Part shown: positions 18,244 to 27,650 of the stretch, one piece after another
Layout: each line of letters starts with the position of its first letter
Position numbering within the stretch: position 1 is the stretch's first letter
Source of the DNA: Acidovorax sp. 106
GTDB taxonomy: Bacteria; Pseudomonadota; Gammaproteobacteria; Burkholderiales; Burkholderiaceae_C
NCBI RefSeq assembly: GCF_003663825.1
Contig: NZ_RCCC01000001.1
Span: forward strand, 4,820,084 to 4,884,083
DNA length: 64,000 nucleotides
Reading direction: 5' to 3'
Notes under the pieces: generated by a model
Databases searched by the model: none
What the model was told of the DNA's origin: nothing
The model's input: only the letters and a program-made list of their open reading frames with translations
Position numbers and translations under genes: made by a program

Positions 18244-20670
18244 TCAGTGCTTCAAAGAATCACTGCCAACCGCAGCAGTGCCCTTGTCTGCCGACACGGG
18301 GACCACAGCCGCTTCTTCATCCGTCAAAGGCACAGGTTTGCGCTCCAAGGCCACTTCAAGCACCTTGTCGATCCATTTAACGGGAACAATTTCCAGCCCG
18401 CTTTTCACGTTCTCTGGAATCTCCTGGAGATCCTTCACGTTTTCTTCAGGAATCAGCACGGTCTTGATACCCCCGCGCAATGCCGCCAGCAACTTTTCCT
18501 TGAGCCCACCGATCGCCGTGACTTCTCCACGCAGCGTGATCTCACCGGTCATGGCGACATCTCCACGCACAGGAATCCCGGTCAAGGCAGACACAAAAGC
18601 AGTGGTCATGGCAGCACCAGCGCTGGGACCATCCTTTGGCGTCGCACCGTCAGGCACGTGGATATGGATGTCGCGCTTGTCGAACATCTCGTCCTTGATG
18701 CCCAACAATTTGGCCCGGCTACGCACTACGGTGCGCGCAGCTTCCACGGACTCTTTCATCACATCACCCAGCGACCCAGTGCGTGTGATCACACCTTTGC
18801 CTGGCATCGTCGCCGCTTCAATGGTGAGCAAATCACCACCGACCTCCGTCCACGCCAAACCAACAACCTGTCCCACCTGATTTTGCAGCTCAGCACGTCC
18901 GTAGCTGTATTTGCGCACGCCCAGAAAATCCGGAAGGTTGTCCTCGGTCACTACCACCTGGGGCGTGAGCTTTTTGAGTTGCAGGCCTTTGACCACTTTG
19001 CGGCAAATCTTGGACAGCTCACGCTCCAAGGAGCGCACCCCGGCCTCCCGGGTGTAGTAGCGAACCATGTCGCGCACAGCAGACTCGGTAATCAACAACT
19101 CTTCGTCCTTGACGCCATTGTTCTTGAGCTGCTTGGGCAGCAGGTACTTCATTGCGATGTTGGTCTTTTCATCCTCGGTGTACCCCGACAAACGAATGAC
19201 CTCCATGCGATCGAGCAACGCTGGCGGGATGTTCATCGAGTTGGACGTAGCGACAAACATGACGTCGCTCAGATCGAAATCGACCTCCACATAGTGATCG
19301 CCAAAGGTATGGTTTTGCTCAGGGTCCAGCACCTCTAACAGCGCGCTGGAGGGATCGCCACGGAAATCGGTCCCCAGCTTGTCGATTTCGTCAAGCAGGA
19401 ACAATGGGTTACGCGTTCCCACCTTCGAAAGACTCTGAAGCACCTTGCCGGGCAGCGCACCGATGTAAGTGCGGCGGTGCCCACGAATTTCGGCCTCGTC
19501 ACGCATGCCACCCAGGGCCATGCGGACATATTTACGCCCCGTGGCCTTGGCAATCGACTGGCCCAACGAGGTCTTGCCCACACCCGGTGGCCCCACCAAG
19601 CAAAGGATGGGGGCCTTAACCTTGTCCACACGCTGCTGCACTGCAAGATATTCAAGAATGCGGTCCTTGACCTTGTCCAAGCCAAAGTGATCTTCGTTCA
19701 AAACACCTTCGGCATTGAGCAGATCGTGCTTGATCTTGGTCTTTTTGGCCCATGGCAGCGCAGTCAACACATCAATGTAATTGCGCACCACAGTCGCCTC
19801 GGCCGACATAGGCGACATCAGTTTGAGCTTCTTGAGTTCCGCATCGGCTTTTTTGCGAGCCTCGGCAGACATCTTGGCGAGCTTGATCTTCTTCTCAATT
19901 TCTTCAATGTCGGCGCCATCGTCACCCTCGCCCAGTTCCTTCTGGATGGCTTTGACTTGCTCGTTGAGATAAAAATCGCGCTGGTTCTTTTCCATCTGGC
20001 GCTTCACGCGCCCACGGATCTTTTTGTCGACATTCAGGATGTCGACTTCGCGGTCCAGCTGCTCAAACAGGTTTTCCAGCCGCGACTTCACATCCGACAA
20101 GTCCAGGACTACCTGCTTATTTTCCAACTTCAGCGGCAAGTGCGCAGCGATGGTGTCTGCCAGACGACCTGGGTCATCGATGCTGGCAATGGAGGTAAGG
20201 ATTTCTGGGGGAATCTTCTTGTTCAGTTTGACGTACTGGTCAAACTGCTGCATCACCGCACGGCGCAAAGCCTCGATTTCACTGGGCTTGCTTGCCTCGG
20301 CCACGGCTTCGACCGGGGTCACGGTTGCAGTGAAATGGGTTTCCGCATCTTCAATCGAAGCGACCAAAGCACGCTGCTGGCCTTCCACCAGCACCTTGAC
20401 AGTGCCATCGGGCAATTTGAGCATCTGTAAGATCGTAGAGACACAACCGACATCAAACATGTCAGAGGCGGAAGGCTCATCTTTGGCTGCGGCTTTTTGC
20501 GCGACCAGCATGATGCGGCGCTCGGCCTCCATGGCCAGCTCCAGCGCCTTGATGCTCTTGGGGCGCCCCACAAACAAGGGGATCACCATGTGAGGGAAGA
20601 CCACCACGTCGCGCAACGGCAACAGCGGCAGTTCAATGGGTGTGGCGGGAAGGGGGGTATGTCCGGACAT
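18244..20670 (-). CDS. lon: ATP-dependent protease La (Lon)
   Basis: 808 residues, canonical LonA. The N-terminal substrate-recognition domain (about 10-210) is followed by a coiled coil, then the AAA+ module with Walker A GPPGVGKTSLGQ and Walker B PLFLLDEIDKLG. The C-terminal S16 protease domain has catalytic Ser683 (PKDGPSAGAA) and Lys726 (GGLKEKLL), spaced exactly as in E. coli Lon. It degrades misfolded and regulatory proteins in the cytoplasm. It lies downstream of clpX on the same strand, but a 130-base gap with a heat-shock-type promoter suggests its own transcription. Confidence 0.97.
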   Translation of the reverse strand: MSGHTPLPATPIELPLLPLRDVVVFPHMVIPLFVGRPKSIKALELAMEAERRIMLVAQKAAAKDEPSASDMFDVGCVSTILQMLKLPDGTVKVLVEGQQRALVASIEDAETHFTATVTPVEAVAEASKPSEIEALRRAVMQQFDQYVKLNKKIPPEILTSIASIDDPGRLADTIAAHLPLKLENKQVVLDLSDVKSRLENLFEQLDREVDILNVDKKIRGRVKRQMEKNQRDFYLNEQVKAIQKELGEGDDGADIEEIEKKIKLAKMSAEARKKADAELKKLKLMSPMSAEATVVRNYIDVLTALPWAKKTKIKHDLLNAEGVLNEDHFGLDKVKDRILEYLAVQQRVDKVKAPILCLVGPPGVGKTSLGQSIAKATGRKYVRMALGGMRDEAEIRGHRRTYIGALPGKVLQSLSKVGTRNPLFLLDEIDKLGTDFRGDPSSALLEVLDPEQNHTFGDHYVEVDFDLSDVMFVATSNSMNIPPALLDRMEVIRLSGYTEDEKTNIAMKYLLPKQLKNNGVKDEELLITESAVRDMVRYYTREAGVRSLERELSKICRKVVKGLQLKKLTPQVVVTEDNLPDFLGVRKYSYGRAELQNQVGQVVGLAWTEVGGDLLTIEAATMPGKGVITRTGSLGDVMKESVEAARTVVRSRAKLLGIKDEMFDKRDIHIHVPDGATPKDGPSAGAAMTTAFVSALTGIPVRGDVAMTGEITLRGEVTAIGGLKEKLLAALRGGIKTVLIPEENVKDLQEIPENVKSGLEIVPVKWIDKVLEVALERKPVPLTDEEAAVVPVSADKGTAAVGSDSLKH

Positions 20671-20694
20671 GGAAATCCTCAGTTAACTCTGTGG

Positions 20695-20724
20695 AAGATG
20701 GGTCCACATTTGGGGATTTTCAAC
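20695..20724 (-). promoter_or_regulatory. Candidate sigma-32 (RpoH) heat-shock promoter for lon
   Basis: Minus strand: -35 GTTGAAA, 14-base spacer, -10 ACCCATCTT, compared with CTTGAAA and CCCCATNT for RpoH. The -10 element lies about 25 bases before the lon ATG at 20670. Heat-shock control of lon is established in other Proteobacteria; the site here is by inspection only. Confidence 0.6.
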
Positions 20725-20800
20725 CCTTGCGCGCAGCAGCGCTGGCACAAGGGTTGCGATCGTTAATGGGGTAACCAATGGGTGACCCGCACCGGGCATC

Positions 20801-22066
20801 TCAGGCCTTTTTGGCCGCTTCGCGATAAACGAGCAGCGGTGCCTTGTTTTCTTCGATCGTGGATTCATCCACAACCACCTTTTCAACATTGCTCGCATTG
20901 GGCAAATCGAACATGGTGCCGATTAGCGACTGCTCCAGGATAGAGCGCAGGCCACGAGCACCCGTCTTGCGTGCCAATGCCTTGCGGGCAATCGCCTTGA
21001 GCGCTGCAGGGCGGATCTCCAGATCAACGCCCTCCATGCCCAGCAGCTTGCTGTATTGCTTGACCAACGCATTCTTGGGCTCGGTCAGGATCTGAACCAA
21101 CGCATCTTCGCTGAGCTCAGCCAACGCAGTGACCACGGGCATACGCCCCACCAGCTCAGGGATGATCCCGAACTTGATCAAATCTTCGGGCTCGATCTCT
21201 TGGAAGACATCAGTGAGCGAGCGCTGCTTTTTGCTGCGCACGGCAGCACCAAAGCCGATACCCGAAGCCTCGGTACGATTTTCAATGACCTTTTCAAGGC
21301 CAGCGAATGCACCGCCACAGATGAACAAGATATTGGTGGTGTCGATTTGCAGGAAATCTTGGTTCGGATGCTTGCGACCACCCTGCGGCGGCACACTGGC
21401 CATCGTGCCTTCGATCAACTTGAGAAGCGCCTGTTGAACGCCCTCACCCGACACGTCACGGGTGATAGAAGGGTTGTCAGACTTGCGGGAGATCTTGTCA
21501 ATTTCGTCGATGTACACGATGCCGCGCTGGGCACGCTCTACGTCGTAGTTGCAGCTCTGCAGCAGCTTTTGGACAATGTTCTCAACGTCTTCGCCTACAT
21601 AACCCGCCTCGGTCAATGTGGTGGCATCGGCCATCACAAAAGGCACGTCCAGCATGCGAGCAAGGGTTTGGGCCAGCAAAGTCTTGCCAGAGCCGGTGGG
21701 GCCAATCAACAAGATGTTGCTCTTGGACAGCTCCACATCGTCTTTGAGTGCCTTGTCCTTGTGACGCAACCGCTTGTAGTGGTTATAGACCGCCACCGCC
21801 AAGGTGCGTTTGGCAAAGTCCTGGCCAATCACGTAATTGTCCAGATTGGTCTTGATCTCGATAGGCGTCGGCAGATCGCTGCGAGCCTCCTTGGACAGCT
21901 CGCCCACAGGCAGCTCATCACGAATGATCTCATTGCACAGGTCAATGCACTCGTCACAGATAAAGACCGACGGACCAGCGATCAGCTTTTTGACTTCGTG
22001 CTGGCTTTTACCGCAGAAGGAGCAGTAAAGGGTTTTTTCGCTGGAAGAGCCTTTTTTCTCGGCCAT
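20801..22066 (-). CDS. clpX: ATP-dependent Clp protease ATP-binding subunit ClpX
   Basis: 421 residues. The N-terminal zinc-binding domain (CSFCGKS...FICDECI, about 15-45) recognises adaptors and substrates. The AAA+ module has Walker [16 protein letters not shown] and Walker [11 protein letters not shown], and the IGF-type loop for docking ClpP is visible as GIGFGAAV. ClpX unfolds tagged proteins and feeds them to ClpP. It is encoded just downstream of clpP, separated by a hairpin terminator that could set the ClpP:ClpX ratio. Confidence 0.97.
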   Translation of the reverse strand: MAEKKGSSSEKTLYCSFCGKSQHEVKKLIAGPSVFICDECIDLCNEIIRDELPVGELSKEARSDLPTPIEIKTNLDNYVIGQDFAKRTLAVAVYNHYKRLRHKDKALKDDVELSKSNILLIGPTGSGKTLLAQTLARMLDVPFVMADATTLTEAGYVGEDVENIVQKLLQSCNYDVERAQRGIVYIDEIDKISRKSDNPSITRDVSGEGVQQALLKLIEGTMASVPPQGGRKHPNQDFLQIDTTNILFICGGAFAGLEKVIENRTEASGIGFGAAVRSKKQRSLTDVFQEIEPEDLIKFGIIPELVGRMPVVTALAELSEDALVQILTEPKNALVKQYSKLLGMEGVDLEIRPAALKAIARKALARKTGARGLRSILEQSLIGTMFDLPNASNVEKVVVDESTIEENKAPLLVYREAAKKA

Positions 22067-22110
22067 GGGGCAACGCCTTGTTACTGAAAGTTGTCAGGAT
22101 GATAACCAAA

Positions 22111-22145
22111 TAAAAACGGCGTCTTCCCCGAGGGAAAACGCCGCC
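22111..22145 (-). terminator. Hairpin terminator/attenuator between clpP and clpX
   Basis: Minus strand CGGCGTTTTCCC-TCGG-GGAAGACGCCG followed by TTTTTATT. It lies just downstream of the clpP stop, in the 95-base gap before clpX. Confidence 0.75.
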
Positions 22146-22161
22146 CAGTGTCCTACCGGGT

Positions 22162-22770
22162 TCAGGCGCGCTTGCTGATCACCTGATCGACCAGACCGTA
22201 TTCCTTGGCCTCATCGGCCGACAGGAAATAGTCGCGCTCTGTATCGCGCTGGATCTTCTCAAGCGACTGGCCCGTACGCTCTGCCAGGATGCTGTTGAGC
22301 TGCTCGCGGGTCTTGAGAATCTCACGGGCGTGGATTTCAATTTCTGTCGCCTGCCCTTGCATGCCACCCAGCGGCTGGTGGATCATGACCTTGGAATTAG
22401 GCAACGCAAAACGCTTACCCTTGGCGCCAGCAGCCAGCAAGAAGGCCCCCATACTGGCCGCCATGCCCGTGCACAGTGTCGACACATCGGGCTTGATGAA
22501 GTTCATGGTGTCAAAAATCGCCATACCGGCGCTCACCGAGCCGCCTGGCGAGTTGATGTAGAACGAGATGTCCTTGTCAGGATTTTCGCTCTCAAGGAAC
22601 AGCAACTGGGCCACCACCAAATTGGCGGTCTGGTCATTCACCGGCCCCACCAGGAAGATCACGCGCTCCTTGAGCAGGCGAGAGTAGATGTCATAGGACC
22701 GCTCACCGCGGCCAGACTGCTCGATGACCATAGGGACCATACCCAGGCCTTGTGTTTCCAATGCGCTCAT
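22162..22770 (-). CDS. clpP: ATP-dependent Clp protease proteolytic subunit ClpP
   Basis: 202 residues, standard length. It is a serine peptidase forming a double heptameric barrel. The catalytic triad is visible as Ser106 (GMAASMGAF), His131 ([10 protein letters not shown]) and Asp180 (TERDYFLS). ATG at 22770 is chosen for the conserved [18 protein letters not shown]; the 18 upstream codons are not conserved. It is the middle gene of tig-clpP-clpX-lon. Confidence 0.97.
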   Translation of the reverse strand: MSALETQGLGMVPMVIEQSGRGERSYDIYSRLLKERVIFLVGPVNDQTANLVVAQLLFLESENPDKDISFYINSPGGSVSAGMAIFDTMNFIKPDVSTLCTGMAASMGAFLLAAGAKGKRFALPNSKVMIHQPLGGMQGQATEIEIHAREILKTREQLNSILAERTGQSLEKIQRDTERDYFLSADEAKEYGLVDQVISKRA

Positions 22771-22810
22771 GTTTTCTCCAGTCAAGCAGGTACTGTACCC
22801 AGAAATGAAT

Positions 22811-22840
22811 TGGGGCCTGTGCACGAAAGCACAAGCCCCT
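22811..22840. terminator. Hairpin between tig and clpP
   Basis: GGGGCcTGTGC pairs with GCACAaGCCCC across a short ACGAAA loop. There is no U-run, so it may be an RNA-processing or stabilising structure rather than a true terminator. Confidence 0.4.
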
Positions 22841-22890
22841 TGGTTCGCATTACCGCCGCCTCACCCATGGGGCAACTGGCGGTATGGGCT

Positions 22891-24201
22891 TTAGCCCTGG
22901 CCCATCAGTTCATCGAACGACACGGCCTTGTCCACGACCTTGGCCTTGCCCAAAACGAAATCTGTCACGTTGTTTTCAATGACAACGGCTTCGACTTCTG
23001 CGAGGCGTTGGCGGTCGCCAAAGTACCAGCGCACCACGTCTTCGGGCTTCTCGTAGCTGGCAGCCAGCTCGTCAATGTGGGCCTTCAGTTGCTCGGGCTT
23101 GGCATGCAGTTCGTTGGCACGCACCAACTCGGCCACCACCAGACCCAGGCGCACGCGGCGCTCGGCTTGGGGACGGAACACGTCTTCAGGGATTTCAGCC
23201 TTGTCAGCGTCCTTGATGCCACGTTGCTTCAGCTCAGCACGGGCGCCTTCCAGGAGGCGGCCGATTTCGGCTTGCACGCTGGCGTTGGGCAGATCCAGCT
23301 CAGCCTTGGCCACCAGAGCATCCATCACGGCTTGCTTGTTGCGGGCCAGCAGACGGAACTTGACTTCTCGCTCCAGGTTCTTCTTGATGTCAGCGCGCAG
23401 ACCATCCACGGAACCGTCAGCGATACCCAGGGACTTGGCCAGGGCATCGTTCACTTCGGGCAGGTGGGCGGCTTCGATTTTCTTGACAGTGACGAGGAAG
23501 TCTGCAGTCTTGCCTGCGACGTCCTTGCCGTGGTAGTCGGCGGGGAATGCCAGGGGGAAGGTCTTGCTTTCGCCAGACTTCATGCCGCGCACTGCGTCTT
23601 CGAATTCCTTGAGCATCTGGCCTTCGCCGACCAAGAACTGGAAGTCTTCGGCCTTGCCGCCGTCAAAGGGTTCGCCGTCAATCTTGCCTTCGAAGTCCAC
23701 AGTCACGCGGTCGCTGTCTTGGGCTGCAGCGTCCAGGGCGCGCTGTGCGAAGCTGCGACGCTGCTTGCGCAGGATGTCGATGGTCTTGTCGATGGCCGCA
23801 TCGGTCACTTCGGCCGACAGCTTTTCGACTTCAGCGTCCGACAGGTCTGCAATCTTGACTTCTGGGAACACTTCGAAGATGGCGTCAAAAGTGACTTGGC
23901 CTTCAGGGGCGCCTTCTTTTTCAGTGATGCGGGGCTGGCCAGCCACACGCAGGTTGGCTTCGTTGGCTGCCACGGCAAAAGCCTCACCGACCTTGTCGTT
24001 GAGCACTTCGTACTGAACGGAGTAACCATAGCGCTGAGCGACCACATTCATGGGCACCTTGCCGGGACGGAAGCCGTCCATCTTCACAGTGCGGGCCAGA
24101 CGCTTGAGGCGCGTGTCGACTTCGGACTGGATCAGGGTGACGGGCACGCTCAGCGTGATCTTGCGCTCGAGCTTTTCAAGGGTTTCAACAGTAACGGCCA
24201 T
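22891..24201 (-). CDS. tig: Trigger factor, ribosome-associated chaperone/prolyl isomerase
   Basis: 436 residues. The N-terminal ribosome-binding domain carries the family loop [17 protein letters not shown] (compare GFRxGKxP, about residues 44-50). The FKBP-type peptidyl-prolyl isomerase domain is in the middle (about 160-245, including [19 protein letters not shown]) and the C-terminal chaperone arms follow. It binds nascent chains at the exit tunnel. First gene of the tig-clpP-clpX-lon cluster, immediately downstream of tRNA-Leu on the same strand. Confidence 0.97.
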   Translation of the reverse strand: MAVTVETLEKLERKITLSVPVTLIQSEVDTRLKRLARTVKMDGFRPGKVPMNVVAQRYGYSVQYEVLNDKVGEAFAVAANEANLRVAGQPRITEKEGAPEGQVTFDAIFEVFPEVKIADLSDAEVEKLSAEVTDAAIDKTIDILRKQRRSFAQRALDAAAQDSDRVTVDFEGKIDGEPFDGGKAEDFQFLVGEGQMLKEFEDAVRGMKSGESKTFPLAFPADYHGKDVAGKTADFLVTVKKIEAAHLPEVNDALAKSLGIADGSVDGLRADIKKNLEREVKFRLLARNKQAVMDALVAKAELDLPNASVQAEIGRLLEGARAELKQRGIKDADKAEIPEDVFRPQAERRVRLGLVVAELVRANELHAKPEQLKAHIDELAASYEKPEDVVRWYFGDRQRLAEVEAVVIENNVTDFVLGKAKVVDKAVSFDELMGQG

Positions 24202-24276
24202 GGCTATTCCTCTTATGAATGTGGATCGTGCTGGCTGCAGCGCAGCAGCGCCGTGTTCCGCAAAGTCTCACATGGA

Positions 24277-24363
24277 TGGTGCGCGGGGGGGGACTCGAAC
24301 CCCCACACCATTGCTGGCGTCAGGACCTAAACCTGGTGCGTCTACCAATTTCGCCACCCGCGC
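24277..24363 (-). tRNA. tRNA-Leu (anticodon TAG)
   Basis: 87 nt with encoded CCA: acceptor GCGCGGG/CCCGCGC, anticodon arm CCAGG-TTTAGGT-CCTGA (TAG), long variable arm, T-arm GGGGGTTCGAGTCCCCC. It lies 75 bases upstream of tig. Confidence 0.96.
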
Positions 24364-24373
24364 GGTTTAACAA

Positions 24374-24406
24374 ACAAACAGGCGGCAAGCACGGCTCGCC
24401 GCCTGT
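24374..24406 (-). terminator. Hairpin terminator after the RND pump operon
   Basis: CACAGGCGGC pairs with GCCGCCTGT around an 11-base loop. On the minus strand it is followed by TTGTTTGTTT. It is 63 bases beyond the RND gene stop and just before tRNA-Leu. Confidence 0.6.
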
Positions 24407-24468
24407 GTGAAATCGGTCAACCTTCTATTTTACCCTGATGTGCGGGGCAATTAAAACGAAGACCTGTT

Positions 24469-27400
24469 TCAAAGCACTTCTGCCGCCGGTCGGCGCACCC
24501 GGAACCAAGCGGCATACATGGCGGGCAAAGCCAGCAGCGTCAGCACCGTGGCCACCACCAGGCCACCCATGATGGCCACGGCCATCGGCCCCCAAAAGAC
24601 ACTGCGCGACAGCGGGATCATCGCCAGCACAGCCGCCGCCGCCGTGAGCACGATGGGGCGCAAACGCCGCACGGCCGACTCCACAATCGCATCCCAGGCA
24701 GGCACACCCCGCGCACGGTCTTGCTCGATCTGATCGATCAGGATCACCGAGTTACGCTGGATCATGCCCATGAGGGCAATAACGCCGAGCAACGCCACAA
24801 AACCGAAGGGACGGTTGAACAGCAGCAACGCTCCCGCGACGCCAGCGATCCCAAGAAATCCGGTGATATACACGAGAAAGGCGCGACTAAAACTGTGCAA
24901 CTGCAGCATCAGCAGCGTAAAAACGAGGAACAGCATAACGGGCACACCAGCCATGATGGAGCTTGTCCCCTTAGAGCTCTCCTCCACAGCGCCAGCCACT
25001 TCAATGCGATAAGCCCCCTGCCCTGCGGCATGCCATTGGGCCTCGATCTCGCGCAGGCCGGGCAGCAGGGCACCGGTCACCGTCGCACCCTGGATGCCCT
25101 CCGTCACATCCCCTTGCACAGTGATGGCGTAGTCGCGGTTTTCGCGCCACATCACACCAGGCTCCCAGGTAAACACAGGCTTGGCAATCTGGGTCAGCGG
25201 AATGGCCTTGCCCGATGCCGTGGGCAGGTACGCACTGCCGATGTCGGTGATGGCGTTGCGCTCGTCCAGCGGCTGGCGCAGCATGATGTCGATGAGCTTG
25301 TCGCCCTCTCGGAACTGCCCGATTTGCGAGCCCGCCAGAATGATCTTGGCAGCCTGCGCAATCGACTGGCTGGTCACCCCCAGGGCCCGTGCCTTGTCCT
25401 GGTCCACCTCCAGGCGCAGCACTTTCACTGACTCATTCCAGTTGTCGTTCACGCCGCGCATGTCGGCGTTCTTGCGCAGGGCGGCCTTCACTTCATCGGC
25501 GCGCTCACGCAACACCAATGGGTCAGGCCCCATCACACGAAACTGCACCGGGTAGGCCACCGGCGGGCCGTTGGGCAGCAGCTTCACCCGCCCGCGCACT
25601 TCCGGAAACTCCTGCGCCAGCAGCGCAGGCAGCTTGATGCGCAGCGACTCGCGCACCTTCAGGTCGGTGGGCAGCACGATGAGCTGGGACACGTTGGTTT
25701 GCGGAAGCACCTGGTCCAGCGGCAAATAAAAACGTGGCACACCCGAGCCGACCCAGGTGGTGACCGAATTCACCCCCGCTTCGGTCAGCAGGCGTTGCTC
25801 CACGCGCTTGGTCACCTCTTCATTGCCCTCAAACGAGGTGCCCTCCGGGAACCAGACCTCCACCATGATTTCCGGGCGGCTGGAGTCCGGGAAGAACTGC
25901 TGCTGCACCTTGCCCATGCCCACAATGCCCAGCGCAAAGGTCAGCACCGTCAGGCCAATGGTGATCCAGCGGTGCTGCACACACCAGTTCACCAGACGCC
26001 GGAAGGCCGTATAGAACGGGCTGTCAAACACTTCATGTGGGTCTTCGGTGATGCCTTTTTGCGCCTGCGCAGCTTGCACATGCGGTGGCACTTTCAAGAT
26101 CAGTGTGCCCAGGTACGGCACAAAGTACACCGACACCACCCACGACAGCACCAGCGAGATCACCGTCACAGCAAAAATTGCAAAGGTGTACTCGCCCGTC
26201 ATGGACTTGGCGATGCCGATGGGCAGAAAACCTGCCGCCGTGATCAGCGTGCCGGTGAGCATGGGCATGGCCGTCAGCTCATAGGCAAAGGTGGCCGCGC
26301 GCACCTTGTCGTAGCCCTCCTCCAGCTTCAGCACCATCATCTCCACGGCAATGATGGCGTCGTCCACCAGCAGACCCAGCGCGATGATGAGTGAGCCCAG
26401 CGAAATCTTGTGCAGACCAATGTTCCAGTACCACATGGCCAGGAAAGTGACGGCCAGCACCATGGGAATGGTGATGCCCACCACCAGCCCGGGGCGGGGG
26501 TCGATGTACCAGCGCTTCCACAGCGGCTGGTTGCCGGGGCGCTTGTGCAGGCCCAGGCTGATGAAGCTCACGGCCAGCACGATGACCACGGCCTCGATCA
26601 GCACCTTCACAAACTCGTTGACCGAGGTGGACACCGCCTTGGGCTGGTCTTGCACGTTCACCAGCTTCACGCCCGCAGGCAGTGACGTGCTGATGCTGTG
26701 GGTGACCTTTTCCAAAGCCTTGCCCAGGGCAATGATGTCGCCGCCCTTGGCCATGGAAATGCCCAGCGCCACCACTTCGCGCCCCTGGTGGCGAACCTTC
26801 ACCGTGGCCGGGTCCACATAGCCGCGCTTGACCTCGGCAATATCGCCCAGGCGGAACTGCGCCCCGGACGGGCCGCGAATGGGCATAGCCTGCAGGTCTT
26901 CAATGGCGTTGAACTGGCCACCCACACGCACCTGCACCTGGTCCAGCGGCGTTTGCACCGCTCCGGCAGGCTCCACCGCGTTTTGCTGCCCAAGCTGCGA
27001 CAGCACCTGGTTGAAGTCGAGCCCCAATTGCGACAAGCGCTTTTGCGAGACTTCCACAAACAGCTTTTCGTCCTGCACGCCAAACTGCTCGACCTTGGCC
27101 ACATCGGGCACGCGCAGCAGCTGCTGGCGCACATCGTCGGCAAAGGTCTTGAGTTCAGCGTAGCTGAAGCCTTCAGATTCCAGTGCGTAGATCACGCCGT
27201 ACACATCGCCGAACTCATCGTTGAAGAACGGCCCCTGCGTGCCCGTGGGCAAGGTGTAGCGCATGTCGCCCACCTTTTTGCGCACGGTGTACCAGACGTT
27301 GGCTACCTCTGCAGGGCGCGAGGAGTCCTTGATCTGAAAGATGATTTGCGACTCGCCGGGTTTGGAGTAGCTGCGGATCTTGTCCGCATAAGGCACCTCC

Positions 27401-27642
27401 TGCAGCGTGCGCTCGATCTTGTCCGTCACCTGCTCGGCCACCTGCTGCGCCGTAGCGCCAGGCCAGTAGGTGCGCACCACCATCACCCGGAAGGTGAAAG
27501 GTGGGTCTTCGTCCTGCCCCAGCTGGAAGTAGGCCGCAAAGCCCAGCAGCATCAGCACGACCATCAGGTAGCGCGTGAGCGCTGGGTGGTCGAGCGCCCA
27601 CTTGGAGAGGTTGAACCCCTCTTTTGGTTGGTTCTGGCTCAT
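24469..27642 (-). CDS. RND-family efflux pump, inner-membrane permease
   Basis: 1057 residues, the length of AcrB/MexB-type HAE1 transporters that extrude drugs or other compounds using the proton gradient. One TM helix near residues 24-45 (YLMVVLMLLGFAAYF) is followed by a large periplasmic porter domain, TM2-6, a second porter domain and TM8-12. The acidic proton-relay pair is in GLLVDDAIIAVEMMV. Its adaptor gene lies 8 bases upstream in the same operon. No outer-membrane channel is encoded here, so a TolC-like protein from elsewhere is needed. Sequence does not show the substrate; overall it is closer to the VexF/MdtC-like branch than to CusA, since the metal-binding Met triad is not apparent. 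Confidence 0.93.
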   Translation of the reverse strand: MSQNQPKEGFNLSKWALDHPALTRYLMVVLMLLGFAAYFQLGQDEDPPFTFRVMVVRTYWPGATAQQVAEQVTDKIERTLQEVPYADKIRSYSKPGESQIIFQIKDSSRPAEVANVWYTVRKKVGDMRYTLPTGTQGPFFNDEFGDVYGVIYALESEGFSYAELKTFADDVRQQLLRVPDVAKVEQFGVQDEKLFVEVSQKRLSQLGLDFNQVLSQLGQQNAVEPAGAVQTPLDQVQVRVGGQFNAIEDLQAMPIRGPSGAQFRLGDIAEVKRGYVDPATVKVRHQGREVVALGISMAKGGDIIALGKALEKVTHSISTSLPAGVKLVNVQDQPKAVSTSVNEFVKVLIEAVVIVLAVSFISLGLHKRPGNQPLWKRWYIDPRPGLVVGITIPMVLAVTFLAMWYWNIGLHKISLGSLIIALGLLVDDAIIAVEMMVLKLEEGYDKVRAATFAYELTAMPMLTGTLITAAGFLPIGIAKSMTGEYTFAIFAVTVISLVLSWVVSVYFVPYLGTLILKVPPHVQAAQAQKGITEDPHEVFDSPFYTAFRRLVNWCVQHRWITIGLTVLTFALGIVGMGKVQQQFFPDSSRPEIMVEVWFPEGTSFEGNEEVTKRVEQRLLTEAGVNSVTTWVGSGVPRFYLPLDQVLPQTNVSQLIVLPTDLKVRESLRIKLPALLAQEFPEVRGRVKLLPNGPPVAYPVQFRVMGPDPLVLRERADEVKAALRKNADMRGVNDNWNESVKVLRLEVDQDKARALGVTSQSIAQAAKIILAGSQIGQFREGDKLIDIMLRQPLDERNAITDIGSAYLPTASGKAIPLTQIAKPVFTWEPGVMWRENRDYAITVQGDVTEGIQGATVTGALLPGLREIEAQWHAAGQGAYRIEVAGAVEESSKGTSSIMAGVPVMLFLVFTLLMLQLHSFSRAFLVYITGFLGIAGVAGALLLFNRPFGFVALLGVIALMGMIQRNSVILIDQIEQDRARGVPAWDAIVESAVRRLRPIVLTAAAAVLAMIPLSRSVFWGPMAVAIMGGLVVATVLTLLALPAMYAAWFRVRRPAAEVL

Positions 27643-27650
27643 GGTCTGCC

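Noticed and set aside
22330..24330. 666-codon open frame on the plus strand opposite clpP and tig
   Set aside because: It is antisense to two well-conserved genes, has no family similarity, and its His/Leu/Gly-rich composition is typical of a GC-rich antisense frame.
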